From assembly GCF_004361815.1 (NCBI RefSeq), contig NZ_SNWA01000001.1, positions 3,162,001 to 3,226,000 on the forward strand: a stretch of 64,000 nt of DNA, given 5' to 3'. The notes under the pieces were generated by a model that had not been told where the DNA came from, searched no databases, and was given only the letters and a program-made list of their open reading frames with translations. Origin of the DNA: Paraburkholderia sp. BL10I2N1. Lineage in GTDB: Bacteria; Pseudomonadota; Gammaproteobacteria; Burkholderiales; Burkholderiaceae. The position numbers were made by a program, and so were the translations under genes. Shown here piece after piece: positions 47,702 to 58,011 of the stretch. Position 1 is the stretch's first letter. Every line of letters starts with the position of its first letter.

Positions 47702-48604
47702 ATGGATCGGTTCAAGCAGATCGAAACCTTCGTTACTGTCGCAGCGCGCGGCAGTCTGTCCTCTGCCGCACAGGCGGAAGGTGTGGCGCCAGCGATCATC
47801 GGCCGGCGCATCGATGCGCTCGAAGAGCGCCTGGGCGTGAAACTGCTGGTCCGCACCACGCGCAGGATCACGCTGACCTTCGAGGGCTCGGCGTTCCTCG
47901 AAGACTGCCAGCGCATCATTCACGACATGCAGAACGCCGAGGCGAGCGTGTCCGCCGGCGGCGTGAAGGCGAGCGGGCATCTGCGCGTGTCGGCACCTGC
48001 CGGCTTCGGGCGGCGTCACGTTGCGCCACTCGTGCCGGTATTTACCGTTGCGCACCCGGACGTGTCGATCACGCTCGATCTGTCGGACCGCATGGTCGAT
48101 CTGGTGAACGAAGGCTTCGACTGTGCAGTGCGGCTCGGTGAGCTGCCGGACTCGTCGCTTGTGTCGCTTCGTCTCGGCGACAACCGGCGCGTCGTCGTGG
48201 CGTCGCCGGCTTATCTTGGCCGTCGCGGGGCGCCCAGGACGCTCGCCGAGCTCGCGCATCACAATTGCCTCGCGCTCGGCGCGAGCGCCAACCAGCAGCG
48301 CGGCTGGACATTCCAGCAGGGCGACAAGGTCGTGTCGATCAAGGTCTCCGGCACGATGGAATGTTCGGACGGCGCGGTACTGCATGAATGGTGTCTCGAA
48401 GGTTACGGGCTCGCCTGGCGCTCGTGGTGGGAAGTTGGCACGGATATCGCGTCCGGGCGCCTCGTCACGGTGCTCGATGAGTTCGCCGCGCCGCCTATCG
48501 GCATTCACGCGGTATTCCCGCAGCGCCGCCACCTGCCGTTGCGAGTGCGGCTTTTTCTCGATCTTCTTAAACATACTTACGGCCATCCGGGCTACTGGGG
48601 CTAG
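47702..48604 (+). CDS. LysR family transcriptional regulator
   Basis: 300 residues. N-terminal winged helix: MDRFKQIETFVTVAARGSLSSAAQAEG, ... RRIDALEERLGVKLLVRTTRRITLT. The substrate-binding domain follows from about residue 90 and resembles the DNA-binding/aceB-neighbour LysR group in Burkholderia. Likely autoregulated and acting on the divergent dehalogenase/aceB genes, an inference from position. Confidence 0.92.
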   Translation: MDRFKQIETFVTVAARGSLSSAAQAEGVAPAIIGRRIDALEERLGVKLLVRTTRRITLTFEGSAFLEDCQRIIHDMQNAEASVSAGGVKASGHLRVSAPAGFGRRHVAPLVPVFTVAHPDVSITLDLSDRMVDLVNEGFDCAVRLGELPDSSLVSLRLGDNRRVVVASPAYLGRRGAPRTLAELAHHNCLALGASANQQRGWTFQQGDKVVSIKVSGTMECSDGAVLHEWCLEGYGLAWRSWWEVGTDIASGRLVTVLDEFAAPPIGIHAVFPQRRHLPLRVRLFLDLLKHTYGHPGYWG

Positions 48605-48672
48605 TACAGCGCTACAGCTGGCAACGCGTCGCGCGCGGGTTTTCGATATGGGTACAGACCCGCACGCACGCC

Positions 48673-48699
48673 TTGCAGTCAATTTCGGCGCACTACAAT
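48673..48699 (+). promoter_or_regulatory. Possible promoter of the universal stress protein gene
   Basis: TTGCAG (48673-48678), then TACAAT (48694-48699) with a 15-nt spacer; ATG at 48780 with a GGAGG ribosome site. Confidence 0.45.
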
Positions 48700-48779
48700 C
48701 GATTCGAGGTGCCGCGCGTTCCGATCCACAGGTATCGCACGGCCCTGCCGGATAGGCGCAGCTGACGACGGAGGGCGCG

Positions 48780-49214
48780 ATGTTCAAGCACATCCTGGTT
48801 CCGACCGATGGTTCAGACCTGTCGAAAAAGGCGATCGACGGCGCAATCGACCTGGCTAAAGCAGTGGGCGCGCGCGTTACAGCCTACGCCTGCCTGCCCC
48901 AATATCCGTACTCGCCGTTTTCCGAGGTCGTGATCGAGCCGCCCGTCGACTTTCAGGAGCGCAGCGAGCGCGAAGCGCGTCTGCACCTGCAGGAGGTCGA
49001 GGCGGCCGCGCGCGACGCGGGTGTCGCATTCACGAGCAGGACGAGCGTGCATCCGTCCCCTTATCTCGGCATCATCGAGGCGGCGGAGCGGGACGGCTGC
49101 GACGTGATCTTCATGGCGTCGCATGGGCGTCGCGGGCTGGGCAGCCTGCTGATCGGCAGCGAGACGCAACGGGTGCTCACGCATACGAAGATTCCAGTGA
49201 TCGTCTATCGATGA
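48780..49214 (+). CDS. Universal stress protein, UspA family
   Basis: 144 residues, single Usp domain. MFKHILVPTDGSDLSKKAIDGAI at the start and the nucleotide loop HGRRGLGSLLIGSETQRVL at about 118-136 (G-x2-G-x9-G(S/T)) indicate an ATP-binding type. Cytoplasmic stress protein. Between the LysR gene and aceA. Confidence 0.93.
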   Translation: MFKHILVPTDGSDLSKKAIDGAIDLAKAVGARVTAYACLPQYPYSPFSEVVIEPPVDFQERSEREARLHLQEVEAAARDAGVAFTSRTSVHPSPYLGIIEAAERDGCDVIFMASHGRRGLGSLLIGSETQRVLTHTKIPVIVYR

Positions 49215-49275
49215 GTTCGTTTTGCGACGGCGCCGGGGTCGGCTGCGCCTCGCGCAACGCATTTCGTACGGACAA

Positions 49276-49308
49276 GGAAAAAACGCGCCGGCGGGTAGGC
49301 CAGCGCGT
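49276..49308 (-). terminator. Terminator downstream of aceA
   Basis: On the minus strand, ACGCGCTGGC and GCCGGCGCGT pair around CTACCC and are followed by a T-run. It lies about 150 nt beyond the aceA stop. A second GC hairpin without T-run lies at 49405-49424. Confidence 0.75.
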
Positions 49309-49461
49309 GATGCTCGCCCGCGGTGCGGGGATGCTGCGCCGCGGTTTCTGGCAAGCTCAGCCCCGGCCAGCAGGTCGTAACCCACTGCCGTATCTGTTCT
49401 GACGGCGGCCCTCTGCGGGGCCGCTTCTCCCTGACTTGCGCCTGTTCAGTCTTTCCCGACG

Positions 49462-50766
<1,305 letters not shown>

Positions 50767-51240
50767 GGTGTGCTCCTTGATTGCCTGGGTAATGGATCAG
50801 TCAACTCGTGTCTTCAGCGTCGCCCGCTTCGCGGGTACTTCGTTTCGTGAAGTCTTATATAAGAGTCTAGGCAAATGAGGATCGCTCCGACAGGCGTCGA
50901 AGAAGCTTTTTCTTGGTTTTTTATCTGTTATTAATCAATATGTTATTGATTCTATTTCGCAATAAGAAATCACATTTTCCCTGCTGCAACGGGGTTGGTT
51001 GTGCCACGCAGCAAGATTTTTTACGACGCAAAAAAATTTCCCACATTGTGAAAATTGGCCATGGATGAAAACGAGGACGAAAAAAAACCGGTGCGTGGGC
51101 ACCGGTTCTCTTTATGCAGGCAGCAGATTGCTCTCCGCTGATGCTTCCATCCGGGCGGCGTGGGCGCCCCGGCACCTCTGCGGGAGATCGATCCGCGACC
51201 TCTGCGCCCGTCGGCTACTGCTCAGCTATCTCTGAACCTC
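50767..51240. other. 474-bp control region between rhlE and aceA
   Basis: Contains, from the aceA side: hairpins CCCGC-GCGGG (50823-50835) and ACTTC-GAAGT (50837-50853), the palindrome TCTTATATAAGA (50853-50864) that could be the aceA -10, then a conspicuously AT-rich stretch at 50905-51060 with the direct repeats TGTTATTAAT (50926-50935) and TGTTATTGAT (50941-50950). No open frame of note. Confidence 0.6.
51080..51110 (-). terminator. rhlE terminator
   Basis: AACCGGTGC - GTGG - GCACCGGTT (51087-51108), followed on the minus strand by a T-run; located about 130 nt after the rhlE stop. Confidence 0.85.
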
Positions 51241-52839
51241 TTAGCTGCCGCGACGAGCAGTACGCGGACCGTCGCTGCGGCGTGCGCCGTAGCCGCCGTC
51301 ACGCGAACCGCCGTAGCCTTCGCGCGAAGCGCCGCCCGACGACTTGCCGGCCCAGCCGCCGCCGCTACGTGCACCGCTTCCGTTACCAGACGGCTTGCCG
51401 CCACCAGCGCCGCTACCAAAGCGGCGGCCACCGCCGTTGCCGCCGGCCGGACGGCCACGGCCGCCGCCGAAACCGCCGCGGCCATTGCCGGACGGAGCCG
51501 ACTTGCGCGGCTCGAAGCCTTCGACGACATTGACCGGCAGTGGGGTACGCACGAAACGCTCGATGCGCTTCAGCGCGCCTTGCTCGGCGTGATGCACGAG
51601 ACTCACGGCAATACCCGAGCGGCCGGCGCGGCCAGTACGGCCGATACGGTGCACGTAGTCTTCGGCGAACTTCGGCAGGTCGTAGTTGAACACGTGTGTG
51701 ATGCCCGGGATGTCGATGCCGCGTGCAGCGACGTCGGTCGCCACGAGCACACGCACGCGACGCTCGCGCAGTGCCTTGATGGTGCGGTTACGCGCGCCTT
51801 GCGGCAGGTCGCCGTGCAGGGCAGCAGATTCGAAACCCGCGTCGGCGAGACGGCCGGCGAGCTGGTCGGCGTCGATCTTGGTCGCCGTGAACACGATTGC
51901 CTGGTCGAGACCGGCATCGCGCAGCAGGTGATCGAGCAGACGATCCTTGTGATCGCGGTCGTCCACATAGTGCACGGTTTGTGCGATGTTCGTGCGCTGC
52001 TCCATCCGCTGGACGATCTCGATGCGCTCCGGATCCTTTAACAGACGGCCCGTCAGCGAACCGATCTTGCCGTCGAGCGTAGCCGAGAACAGCATCGTCT
52101 GACGCGAAGCAGGCGTGGCTGCGACGATCGTTTCGATGTCATCGATGAAGCCCATGTCGAGCATGCGGTCGGCTTCGTCGAGGACCAGCATCTGCAGTTG
52201 CGACAGGTCGATGCGGCCGCGCTCGAGGTGGTCGATCAGGCGACCCGGCGTGGCAACGAGAATTTCAGGGTTTTTGGCCAGCAGCATCAATTGCTGGCCA
52301 TACGCGACGCCTCCGAGAATGCTGACGGTGCGCAGGCGCTTGAGGTGCTTGCCGTACGTCGATGCGGCCGTGGTCACCTGCATGGCGAGTTCGCGGGTCG
52401 GTGTGAGGACCAGCAGGGCCGGACGTGCGACTGGCTGAGGACGGCGCGTGCGGCGGTCGCCGTCGGCTGCGCGCGGCTCACGCGGTTGGGCCGCCTGGGC
52501 CTTTTGCAACTGCGCGAAGCGCTCAATGGCGGGCAGCATGAAGGCTGCCGTCTTGCCTGAGCCGGTCGGGCTCGACACCAGAAGGTCGCGGCCGGCGATG
52601 GCAGCGGGAATCGCGCGCTGCTGGACGGGCGTCGGCGCCGAGTAGCCGGCGGCCGTCAACGCGGAAACGATATCCGACGACAGGCCAAGCGACGCGAACG
52701 ACGGGCCGGTCGGTGCGGCGGTTTCGGCAACGGCTGCAACGGTCGCTGCGTGAGGCGTAGCAACGGCGGCGGGCGTATCGAGACCGAGGGCTTGATCGGC
52801 GATGGCGTTCAGCGGGCTGGGGGTATTGCTCGAAGTCAT
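51241..52839 (-). CDS. rhlE: DEAD-box RNA helicase, RhlE-like
   Basis: 532 residues. Q motif FASLGLSSDIVSALTAAGY and YSAPTPVQQRAI, Walker A PTGSGKT (91-97), DEAD in LVLDEADRMLDMGF, SAT motif in LFSATLDG, and VI in HRIGRTGRAG. A Gly/Arg/Ser-rich C-terminal tail of about 100 residues, with RGG-like repeats, probably binds RNA. A basic insertion (EPRAADGDRRTRRPQPVA) follows motif I. Roles in ribosome assembly or RNA decay are known for the family. Confidence 0.94.
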   Translation of the reverse strand: MTSSNTPSPLNAIADQALGLDTPAAVATPHAATVAAVAETAAPTGPSFASLGLSSDIVSALTAAGYSAPTPVQQRAIPAAIAGRDLLVSSPTGSGKTAAFMLPAIERFAQLQKAQAAQPREPRAADGDRRTRRPQPVARPALLVLTPTRELAMQVTTAASTYGKHLKRLRTVSILGGVAYGQQLMLLAKNPEILVATPGRLIDHLERGRIDLSQLQMLVLDEADRMLDMGFIDDIETIVAATPASRQTMLFSATLDGKIGSLTGRLLKDPERIEIVQRMEQRTNIAQTVHYVDDRDHKDRLLDHLLRDAGLDQAIVFTATKIDADQLAGRLADAGFESAALHGDLPQGARNRTIKALRERRVRVLVATDVAARGIDIPGITHVFNYDLPKFAEDYVHRIGRTGRAGRSGIAVSLVHHAEQGALKRIERFVRTPLPVNVVEGFEPRKSAPSGNGRGGFGGGRGRPAGGNGGGRRFGSGAGGGKPSGNGSGARSGGGWAGKSSGGASREGYGGSRDGGYGARRSDGPRTARRGS

Positions 52840-53311
52840 GAGAATCCTTGAAACACAGGGAATGAAACGTCGGCGCCAATCGGCATACCCAAGTCGTCGG
52901 ATTCAGCGAGCAAAGAAGCAGCGAGCAAATCGAAAAACGGGGGCAGCTCGCAACAATAAAGGCGAGCTTTTCGTTAGAAGCTGTATCGGATGCGACAAGC
53001 CGATATTGGCATTGTCGCCAGCCTGGTACTTGACGGCCTGAAAGAAGGCCTGCTGGCAGGAGGGGACAGGTTCTAAACTGGATTGGAGCAAAACGCTACG
53101 AGGCGCTGCGCCGCAACGGCCGGACTGAAAACCGGGCAAAGCAGTGAAGCGCAGGCAGCATTGTATCGGGTTTTGCTGCAGTGCGCCACATTCGAGAACT
53201 GTTTTTGGCAGATTGGGGCGGAGCGGCCGTCCTGTCTGATTCCCGGAGGTCGGGGCCGGACAGGGTGGCTTGCGCGGCGGAGAGCGCGTTCAGGCGGCCG
53301 CCCGCTTTTGG
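52840..53311. other. 472-bp intergenic region upstream of rhlE
   Basis: No supported gene. The small frames here read Arg/Ser/Pro-rich shadow peptides. The long rhlE leader may hold regulatory RNA structure, but none was recognised. Confidence 0.5.
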
Positions 53312-53581
53312 TCACGCGGCAGTGCCGTTCTTTAGCGATTCGACCAGTTCTACGTATTGCTGTTTCGCGGTGTCCTGCGCCGTGCCCTTCAGCGCGGCCC
53401 ATGCGTCGTACTTGTATTTGCCGACGATGTCGGTGAAGCCCGGCTTGTCACCGTGGACGTCACCCCTGGTCGCCTGTTTGTACAGCGCATAGAGACGCAG
53501 CAGCGTCAGGTTGCCCGGCCGCTCCGGCAGTTGCTGCACTTCTTCGTGGGCTTTCGTAAACAGCGCGTCGACGTCGCTCAT
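53312..53581 (-). CDS. Acyl-CoA-binding protein
   Basis: 89 residues from the ATG at 53581 (MSDVDALFTKAHEEVQQLPE). Family blocks LRLYALYKQATRGDV and KPGFTDIVGKYKYDAWAALKG match the ACBP four-helix bundle that binds long-chain acyl-CoA in the cytosol. Free-standing ACBPs are uncommon in bacteria but frequent in this group. Divergent from tsaB. Confidence 0.95.
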   Translation of the reverse strand: MSDVDALFTKAHEEVQQLPERPGNLTLLRLYALYKQATRGDVHGDKPGFTDIVGKYKYDAWAALKGTAQDTAKQQYVELVESLKNGTAA

Positions 53582-53717
53582 TTGATCCTCCATACCATTT
53601 CGAGATTGGCCGGTGATCATATCAAGCGAAGCCGGTGACAGGGCTGGAACGATTCTTCCAGACAGTTCATCGCTGGCGGGCGGCGCGGATCACGTCCGGC
53701 AACACGGGGCGCCGCAT

Positions 53718-53723
53718 TACAAT
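53718..53723 (+). promoter_or_regulatory. -10-like TACAAT 7 nt before the tsaB start
   Basis: TACAAT at 53718-53723; the tsaB ATG is at 53731, with no room for a Shine-Dalgarno (AGCGGTC between). It implies a leaderless or near-leaderless mRNA if used. Confidence 0.45.
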
Positions 53724-53730
53724 AGCGGTC

Positions 53731-54510
53731 ATGACTCACACTGTGCTGCTTGCCCTTGATACGTCGACCGAGTTCTGTTCGGTCGCACTTTTGTCCGCCG
53801 ACGCGTCGTCGACGGATTCGACTGCTTCCGCGCCGCGCGTCTGGACGCGCCATGAAGCGACCGGTGCGGCGTCCAGCACGCGCCTTTTGCCCGCTATCCG
53901 CGAGCTCCTTGCCGAAGCTGACCTGACGCTTGCCGACTGCGATGCGATTGCGTTCGGTGCGGGCCCCGGTTCGTTCACGGGCCTGCGCACGGCGACCGGC
54001 GTCGCGCAGGGGCTCGCATTCGGACTCGATGTGCCGGTTGTGCCGGTCGGCACGCTGCTCGCTTGCGCCGAAAGCGCGCGGCTGCGCGCTCCGTCGACGA
54101 ACCGCGTGCTCGCCGCGCTCGACGCCCGCATGGACGAAGTCTACTGGGCCGACTACGCCTGGGATGTCGAACAGGGCGACTGGCGCGTGGTCCATCCGGC
54201 ATCGCTCGATGCCCCCGACCGGCTCGTATTGCCCGAGGTGCCGTTCACGCTCGCGGGCAACGCAGCCGCTGCGTTTGGTGCGCGGCTCGAGGCGCGCACG
54301 CGCGCCCAGGTGATCGACGCAGAAGCGCTGCCGAATGCACTGCCGGTCGCGATGGCCGGGTTTCGTGCGTTGCGTGCGGGCCGCACCGTGCCCGCCGATC
54401 AGGCCGCGCCGGAATACATCCGCGACAAGGTTGCACAAACCACCGCCGAGCGCATGGCTGCGAAGCGCGCGCACGCGGTTCGGCAGGCAGCGGGCGAGGG
54501 TGGGCGATGA
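53731..54510 (+). CDS. tsaB: tRNA threonylcarbamoyladenosine biosynthesis protein TsaB
   Basis: 259 residues from the ATG at 53731 (MTHTVLLALDTSTEFCSVALLS). HSP70-like actin fold half with FGAGPGSFTGLRTATGVAQG. Partner of TsaD/TsaE in making the universal t6A37 of ANN-reading tRNAs. First of four overlapping genes; its TGA overlaps the rimI ATG (ATGA). Confidence 0.95.
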   Translation: MTHTVLLALDTSTEFCSVALLSADASSTDSTASAPRVWTRHEATGAASSTRLLPAIRELLAEADLTLADCDAIAFGAGPGSFTGLRTATGVAQGLAFGLDVPVVPVGTLLACAESARLRAPSTNRVLAALDARMDEVYWADYAWDVEQGDWRVVHPASLDAPDRLVLPEVPFTLAGNAAAAFGARLEARTRAQVIDAEALPNALPVAMAGFRALRAGRTVPADQAAPEYIRDKVAQTTAERMAAKRAHAVRQAAGEGGR

Positions 54511-55001
54511 GTGGCGTGTTATTGGCCGACCGCTACATGTCGCCCATGACAGAAAGCGACCTGGACGAGGTCGCGGCCATCGAGAAAATCGCCTACGAAT
54601 TTCCGTGGAGTCGCGGTAACTTCGGCGACTCGTTGCGTAACGGGTATTTCGGCGTGTGTCTGCGGCATGTCACCGGTACGCTGATCGGTTATTGCGTGCT
54701 GATGCCCGTCGTCGACGAAATGCATCTGCTGAATCTGTGCGTGGCGCCGCAGGCGCAGGGTGCGGGCGCGGGTCTCGCGTTGTTACGCGAGGCGGTGCGC
54801 ATTACGCGCGCCGAGAAGCTCGACGGACTCCTGCTCGAGGTACGTCCGTCCAATCACCGCGCCATCCGGCTATATGAGCAATTCGGTTTCTCGTCGATCG
54901 GTCGGCGCAAGAACTACTATCCGGCGCGGCATCGCGGTCGGGAGGATGCCATCGTGATGCGTTTTTCGTTTGCAAGGGAGGGCGCAGATGGCGCTGCATG
55001 A
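54507..55001 (+). CDS. rimI: Ribosomal protein S18 alanine N-acetyltransferase
   Basis: 164 residues from the ATG at 54507, overlapping tsaB by 4 nt. GNAT fold: FPWSRGNFGDSL, acetyl-CoA loop VAPQAQGAGAGLALL and VRPSNHRAIRLYEQFGFSSIGRRKNYY. Acetylates the N-terminus of ribosomal protein S18. The tsaB-rimI pairing is conserved in many bacteria. Confidence 0.94.
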   Translation: MSGVLLADRYMSPMTESDLDEVAAIEKIAYEFPWSRGNFGDSLRNGYFGVCLRHVTGTLIGYCVLMPVVDEMHLLNLCVAPQAQGAGAGLALLREAVRITRAEKLDGLLLEVRPSNHRAIRLYEQFGFSSIGRRKNYYPARHRGREDAIVMRFSFAREGADGAA

Positions 55002-56010
55002 ATCCGCTCTGGAAGAGCTCGGACTCTCGCCGCTCTGGGTGCGGCGCGGAATGGGGCAGCCGACGGCGCCCGTCGCGGAAGCGGCAATGGCGGCAGCCGT
55101 ACCCGCCCGCCAGGCTGCCAGCGTTGCGCAAGAAAGCTGGCGCAAGCCGTCACGTCCGGCTACTGGCCGGTGGCCCGAGCCGGTAGCGGCCACGGTAACA
55201 GACGCTGCCGTACAACCGGCGATGCGACAAGCCACAGATCGCGGGGAGTCCGCGATACGCCTGCGCGACGATACGGGGTCGCGTGACATGCCGCGGCCAG
55301 CGGACAAAACCGGTGCATCTGAGCAACCCGCACCGGTGCCCGATCCCGACGATCTCGCGTGGTTCGACGATCTCTCAACCGGAGTGCCCGCAGAGGCGCG
55401 CGAAAACAGCGTCGATGCGAAGGTAGCGTCGATTGCAACCCTTGACTGGGACGCGTTGAGCGCGCGCGTCGCATCCTGTGAACGCTGCCGCCTGTGCGAG
55501 AAACGCACCAACACGGTATTTGGCGTAGGCGACCGCAACGCCGACTGGATGCTGATCGGAGAAGCGCCTGGCGAAAACGAAGATCGCCAGGGCGAGCCGT
55601 TTGTCGGTCAGGCAGGCAAGCTGCTCGACAACATGTTGCGGGCGCTGACGCTCGCCCGTGACACCAACGTCTATATCGCGAATGTCATCAAGTGTCGGCC
55701 GCCCGGCAACCGCAATCCGGAGCCCGACGAAGTCGCGCGCTGCGAGCCGTATCTGCAGCGGCAGGTGGCGCTCGTCAAGCCGAAGCTAATCGTCGCGCTT
55801 GGCCGCTTTGCCGCGCAAAGCCTGCTGAAGACGGACGCGAGCATCTCGTCGCTGCGCGGTCGCGTCCACGAGTACGAAGGCGTGCCGGTGATCGTCACGT
55901 ACCACCCGGCGTACCTGCTGCGCAGCCTGCCCGACAAGGCGAAAGCCTGGGCCGATCTGTGTCTCGCGCGCGATACGTGGCGCAAGGCGGCCGGCGGGCC
56001 GGCCAGCTGA
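54988..56010 (+). CDS. Uracil-DNA glycosylase, family 4/5 Fe-S type
   Basis: 340 residues from the ATG at 54988, overlapping rimI by 14 nt. The catalytic domain begins at about 160: Fe-S cysteines in CERCRLC (164, 167 and 170), GEAPGENEDRQGEPFVG (191-206), VIKCRPPGNRNPEPDEVARC and TYHPAYLLR. It removes uracil from DNA. Residues ~25-150 are low complexity Pro/Ala/Arg-rich, probably a flexible linker. 4Fe-4S ligands agree with thermophile-type family 4 enzymes. Confidence 0.93.
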   Translation: MALHESALEELGLSPLWVRRGMGQPTAPVAEAAMAAAVPARQAASVAQESWRKPSRPATGRWPEPVAATVTDAAVQPAMRQATDRGESAIRLRDDTGSRDMPRPADKTGASEQPAPVPDPDDLAWFDDLSTGVPAEARENSVDAKVASIATLDWDALSARVASCERCRLCEKRTNTVFGVGDRNADWMLIGEAPGENEDRQGEPFVGQAGKLLDNMLRALTLARDTNVYIANVIKCRPPGNRNPEPDEVARCEPYLQRQVALVKPKLIVALGRFAAQSLLKTDASISSLRGRVHEYEGVPVIVTYHPAYLLRSLPDKAKAWADLCLARDTWRKAAGGPAS

Positions 56011-56984
56011 TGAACGCCGCACCTGGGCCAGTCGCGCCTGCCGTGGCACCCGCTGCGCGGTTCGATGCCCTGCGCGACGCGGTCGTGCGCGATCTAGCCT
56101 GGCTGCTGTTCAGCCCGGACCTGTTGCGTGCACAACCGCCTTTCGGAAGACTGGCGATTCCGTTCGAAACCGGCGACGAAGAAGCCGCCACCATCGACTG
56201 GCTGTTCGCGCTCGACGCCGCGCCAGAGGCCTTGCATCGCCACATCGCGGCGTCGCGCATCACGCGGCTCGGCCGCTACGCCGAATGTCTGCTGGGCTGG
56301 TTTCTGCTGAATGGACCCGCCGCCCGGCTCGTGGCAGCCAACGTCGCGCTGCGGCGTGCGGGCGTGACGCTCGGCGAATGCGACTTTCTGGTGGAAACGG
56401 GAAGCGGGCGGCGCCTGCACTGGGAACTCGCGGTGAAGTGCTATCTGCATGCGGGCGACGGGCGTGCGCGGCTTGCGGACTACGTCGGCCCGAATCTGCA
56501 GGATCGCTTCGATCTGAAGCTGTCACATCTGCTCGATCATCAGTTGCCGCTCAGCGCGCGCGAAGAATTTGCGACGCTCGGCCACCGCGGTCCGTGGGAG
56601 CCGCAGATGTGCGTCAAGGGGTGGCTCTTTTACCGGACTGGCGAGGCGACGCAGGATCCGCCGGAAATCGATCCGGCGCATGCGCGTGGCTGGTGGACGC
56701 CGCGCGAGGACTGGCCGGCTTTCGCCGACGGACATGCAGACGCATGGAAGGTGCTGCCGCGGCTCGAGTGGCTGGCGCCGCGGCGTTACGAAACGGGGGA
56801 GGTTACCCCGGAGGCTGCATTCGTCGACGCGGCCACGCTATTCGGTGGACTCGAGCGGCAGACCGGCCCCACGATGGTCGCGGCGTTCGCACACGACGAG
56901 ACCGGCCGCTGGCTGGAACGCTCGCGTGGCTTCATTGTTCCCGATGACTGGCCAAGGCGGGGGCAGGCGTTCGCGCGTCAGTGA
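56010..56984 (+). CDS. DUF1853 family protein
   Basis: 324 residues from the ATG at 56010, sharing one base with the upstream TGA. DUF1853 features: ECLLGWFLLNG, LGECDFLVETGSGRRLHWELAVKCYLH, QDRFDLKLSHLLDHQL, CVKGWLFYRTG. The E-x-D...E-x-K arrangement is reminiscent of a PD-(D/E)XK nuclease core, an inference. Function unproven; last gene of the tsaB cluster. Confidence 0.85.
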   Translation: MNAAPGPVAPAVAPAARFDALRDAVVRDLAWLLFSPDLLRAQPPFGRLAIPFETGDEEAATIDWLFALDAAPEALHRHIAASRITRLGRYAECLLGWFLLNGPAARLVAANVALRRAGVTLGECDFLVETGSGRRLHWELAVKCYLHAGDGRARLADYVGPNLQDRFDLKLSHLLDHQLPLSAREEFATLGHRGPWEPQMCVKGWLFYRTGEATQDPPEIDPAHARGWWTPREDWPAFADGHADAWKVLPRLEWLAPRRYETGEVTPEAAFVDAATLFGGLERQTGPTMVAAFAHDETGRWLERSRGFIVPDDWPRRGQAFARQ

Positions 56985-57091
56985 CCGACCGGAGGGCGAC
57001 GCTTCGCGCGGTAGTGGTTGAATGGGAGCGGATGTTCACAGCGCAGCGGCTGAACCTGCACGCCGCCTCGCCTGCATATCGATCGCCAGCG

Positions 57092-57898
57092 TCACCACCA
57101 GCGATAAAAATGATGCACCGGGCCGACGCCGCTGCCGACATCGAGCCGGTCGCTTTCCTGCAGTGCACCGGTCAGATATTGCTTGGCGTCCGCGACCGCG
57201 CTCGCGAGATCGTTGCGTTGCGGAATCAGCGCGGCAATCGACGATGACAGCGTGCAGCCGGTCCCGTGCGTATTTTTGACCGGCACACGTGGGCCGCCGA
57301 GCCGCAGCGTGCCGCTGTCCTGAATCAGCCAGTCCGGACTGTCGACAGCGGAAAGATGACCGCCCTTCATCAGCACCGCGCGCGCGCCGAGCGCGCGTAG
57401 CGCCTCGCCCTGGCGGATCATGCCGGCTTCATCGGTGACGGCAGTCTCGCCGAGTAGCGCAGCCGCTTCCGGCAGGTTCGGCGTGAGCAGGTCAGCGAGC
57501 GGCAACAGTTCGTCGCGCACAGCGGCCACCGCATCGGGGGCGAGCAACGCGTGATTGCTCTTCGAGATCATCACGGTATCGAGGACGACGTATTTCGGCC
57601 GGTGACGTCGCAAGGCATCGGCGACTGCGTGCGCGATTTGCGCATTGGCGAGCATGCCGATCTTCACTGCGTCGATGCGGATGTCGTCGAACACGGCGTC
57701 GAGTTGTGCCGTGATGAAGGCCGGATCGGGCGTATGAATGGCTGTCACGCCGCGCGTGTTCTGGGCGGTCAGCGCCGTGATCACGCTTGCGCCATACGCG
57801 CCGAGTGCGGAAAACGCCTTGAGGTCGGCCTGAATCCCGGCGCCGCCGCCGGAATCGGAACCCGCGATCGTCAGAACGTTGGGAATCGGTTGAGTCAT
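57092..57898 (-). CDS. thiD: Hydroxymethylpyrimidine/phosphomethylpyrimidine kinase
   Basis: 268 residues. Ribokinase-fold: TIAGSDSGGGAGIQADLKAF at the N-terminus and VKNTHGTGCTLSSSIAAL at the C-terminus. It phosphorylates HMP and HMP-P for thiamine synthesis. Stands alone here. Confidence 0.96.
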   Translation of the reverse strand: MTQPIPNVLTIAGSDSGGGAGIQADLKAFSALGAYGASVITALTAQNTRGVTAIHTPDPAFITAQLDAVFDDIRIDAVKIGMLANAQIAHAVADALRRHRPKYVVLDTVMISKSNHALLAPDAVAAVRDELLPLADLLTPNLPEAAALLGETAVTDEAGMIRQGEALRALGARAVLMKGGHLSAVDSPDWLIQDSGTLRLGGPRVPVKNTHGTGCTLSSSIAALIPQRNDLASAVADAKQYLTGALQESDRLDVGSGVGPVHHFYRWW

Positions 57899-58011
57899 CG
57901 TAGAACGTGCGGAAAGCGTGAAAAAAGCATGCGCTCAGGACAGCCGCGAAACAGGGCTGGGCCGGACGCCCGAAGCGCGTGGGCGCCGTAACGCCGGACC
58001 CGCTTGCCAGG

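Noticed and set aside
52903..53139. Small minus-strand protein upstream of rhlE
   Set aside because: No ribosome site, no recognisable family and shadow-like composition.
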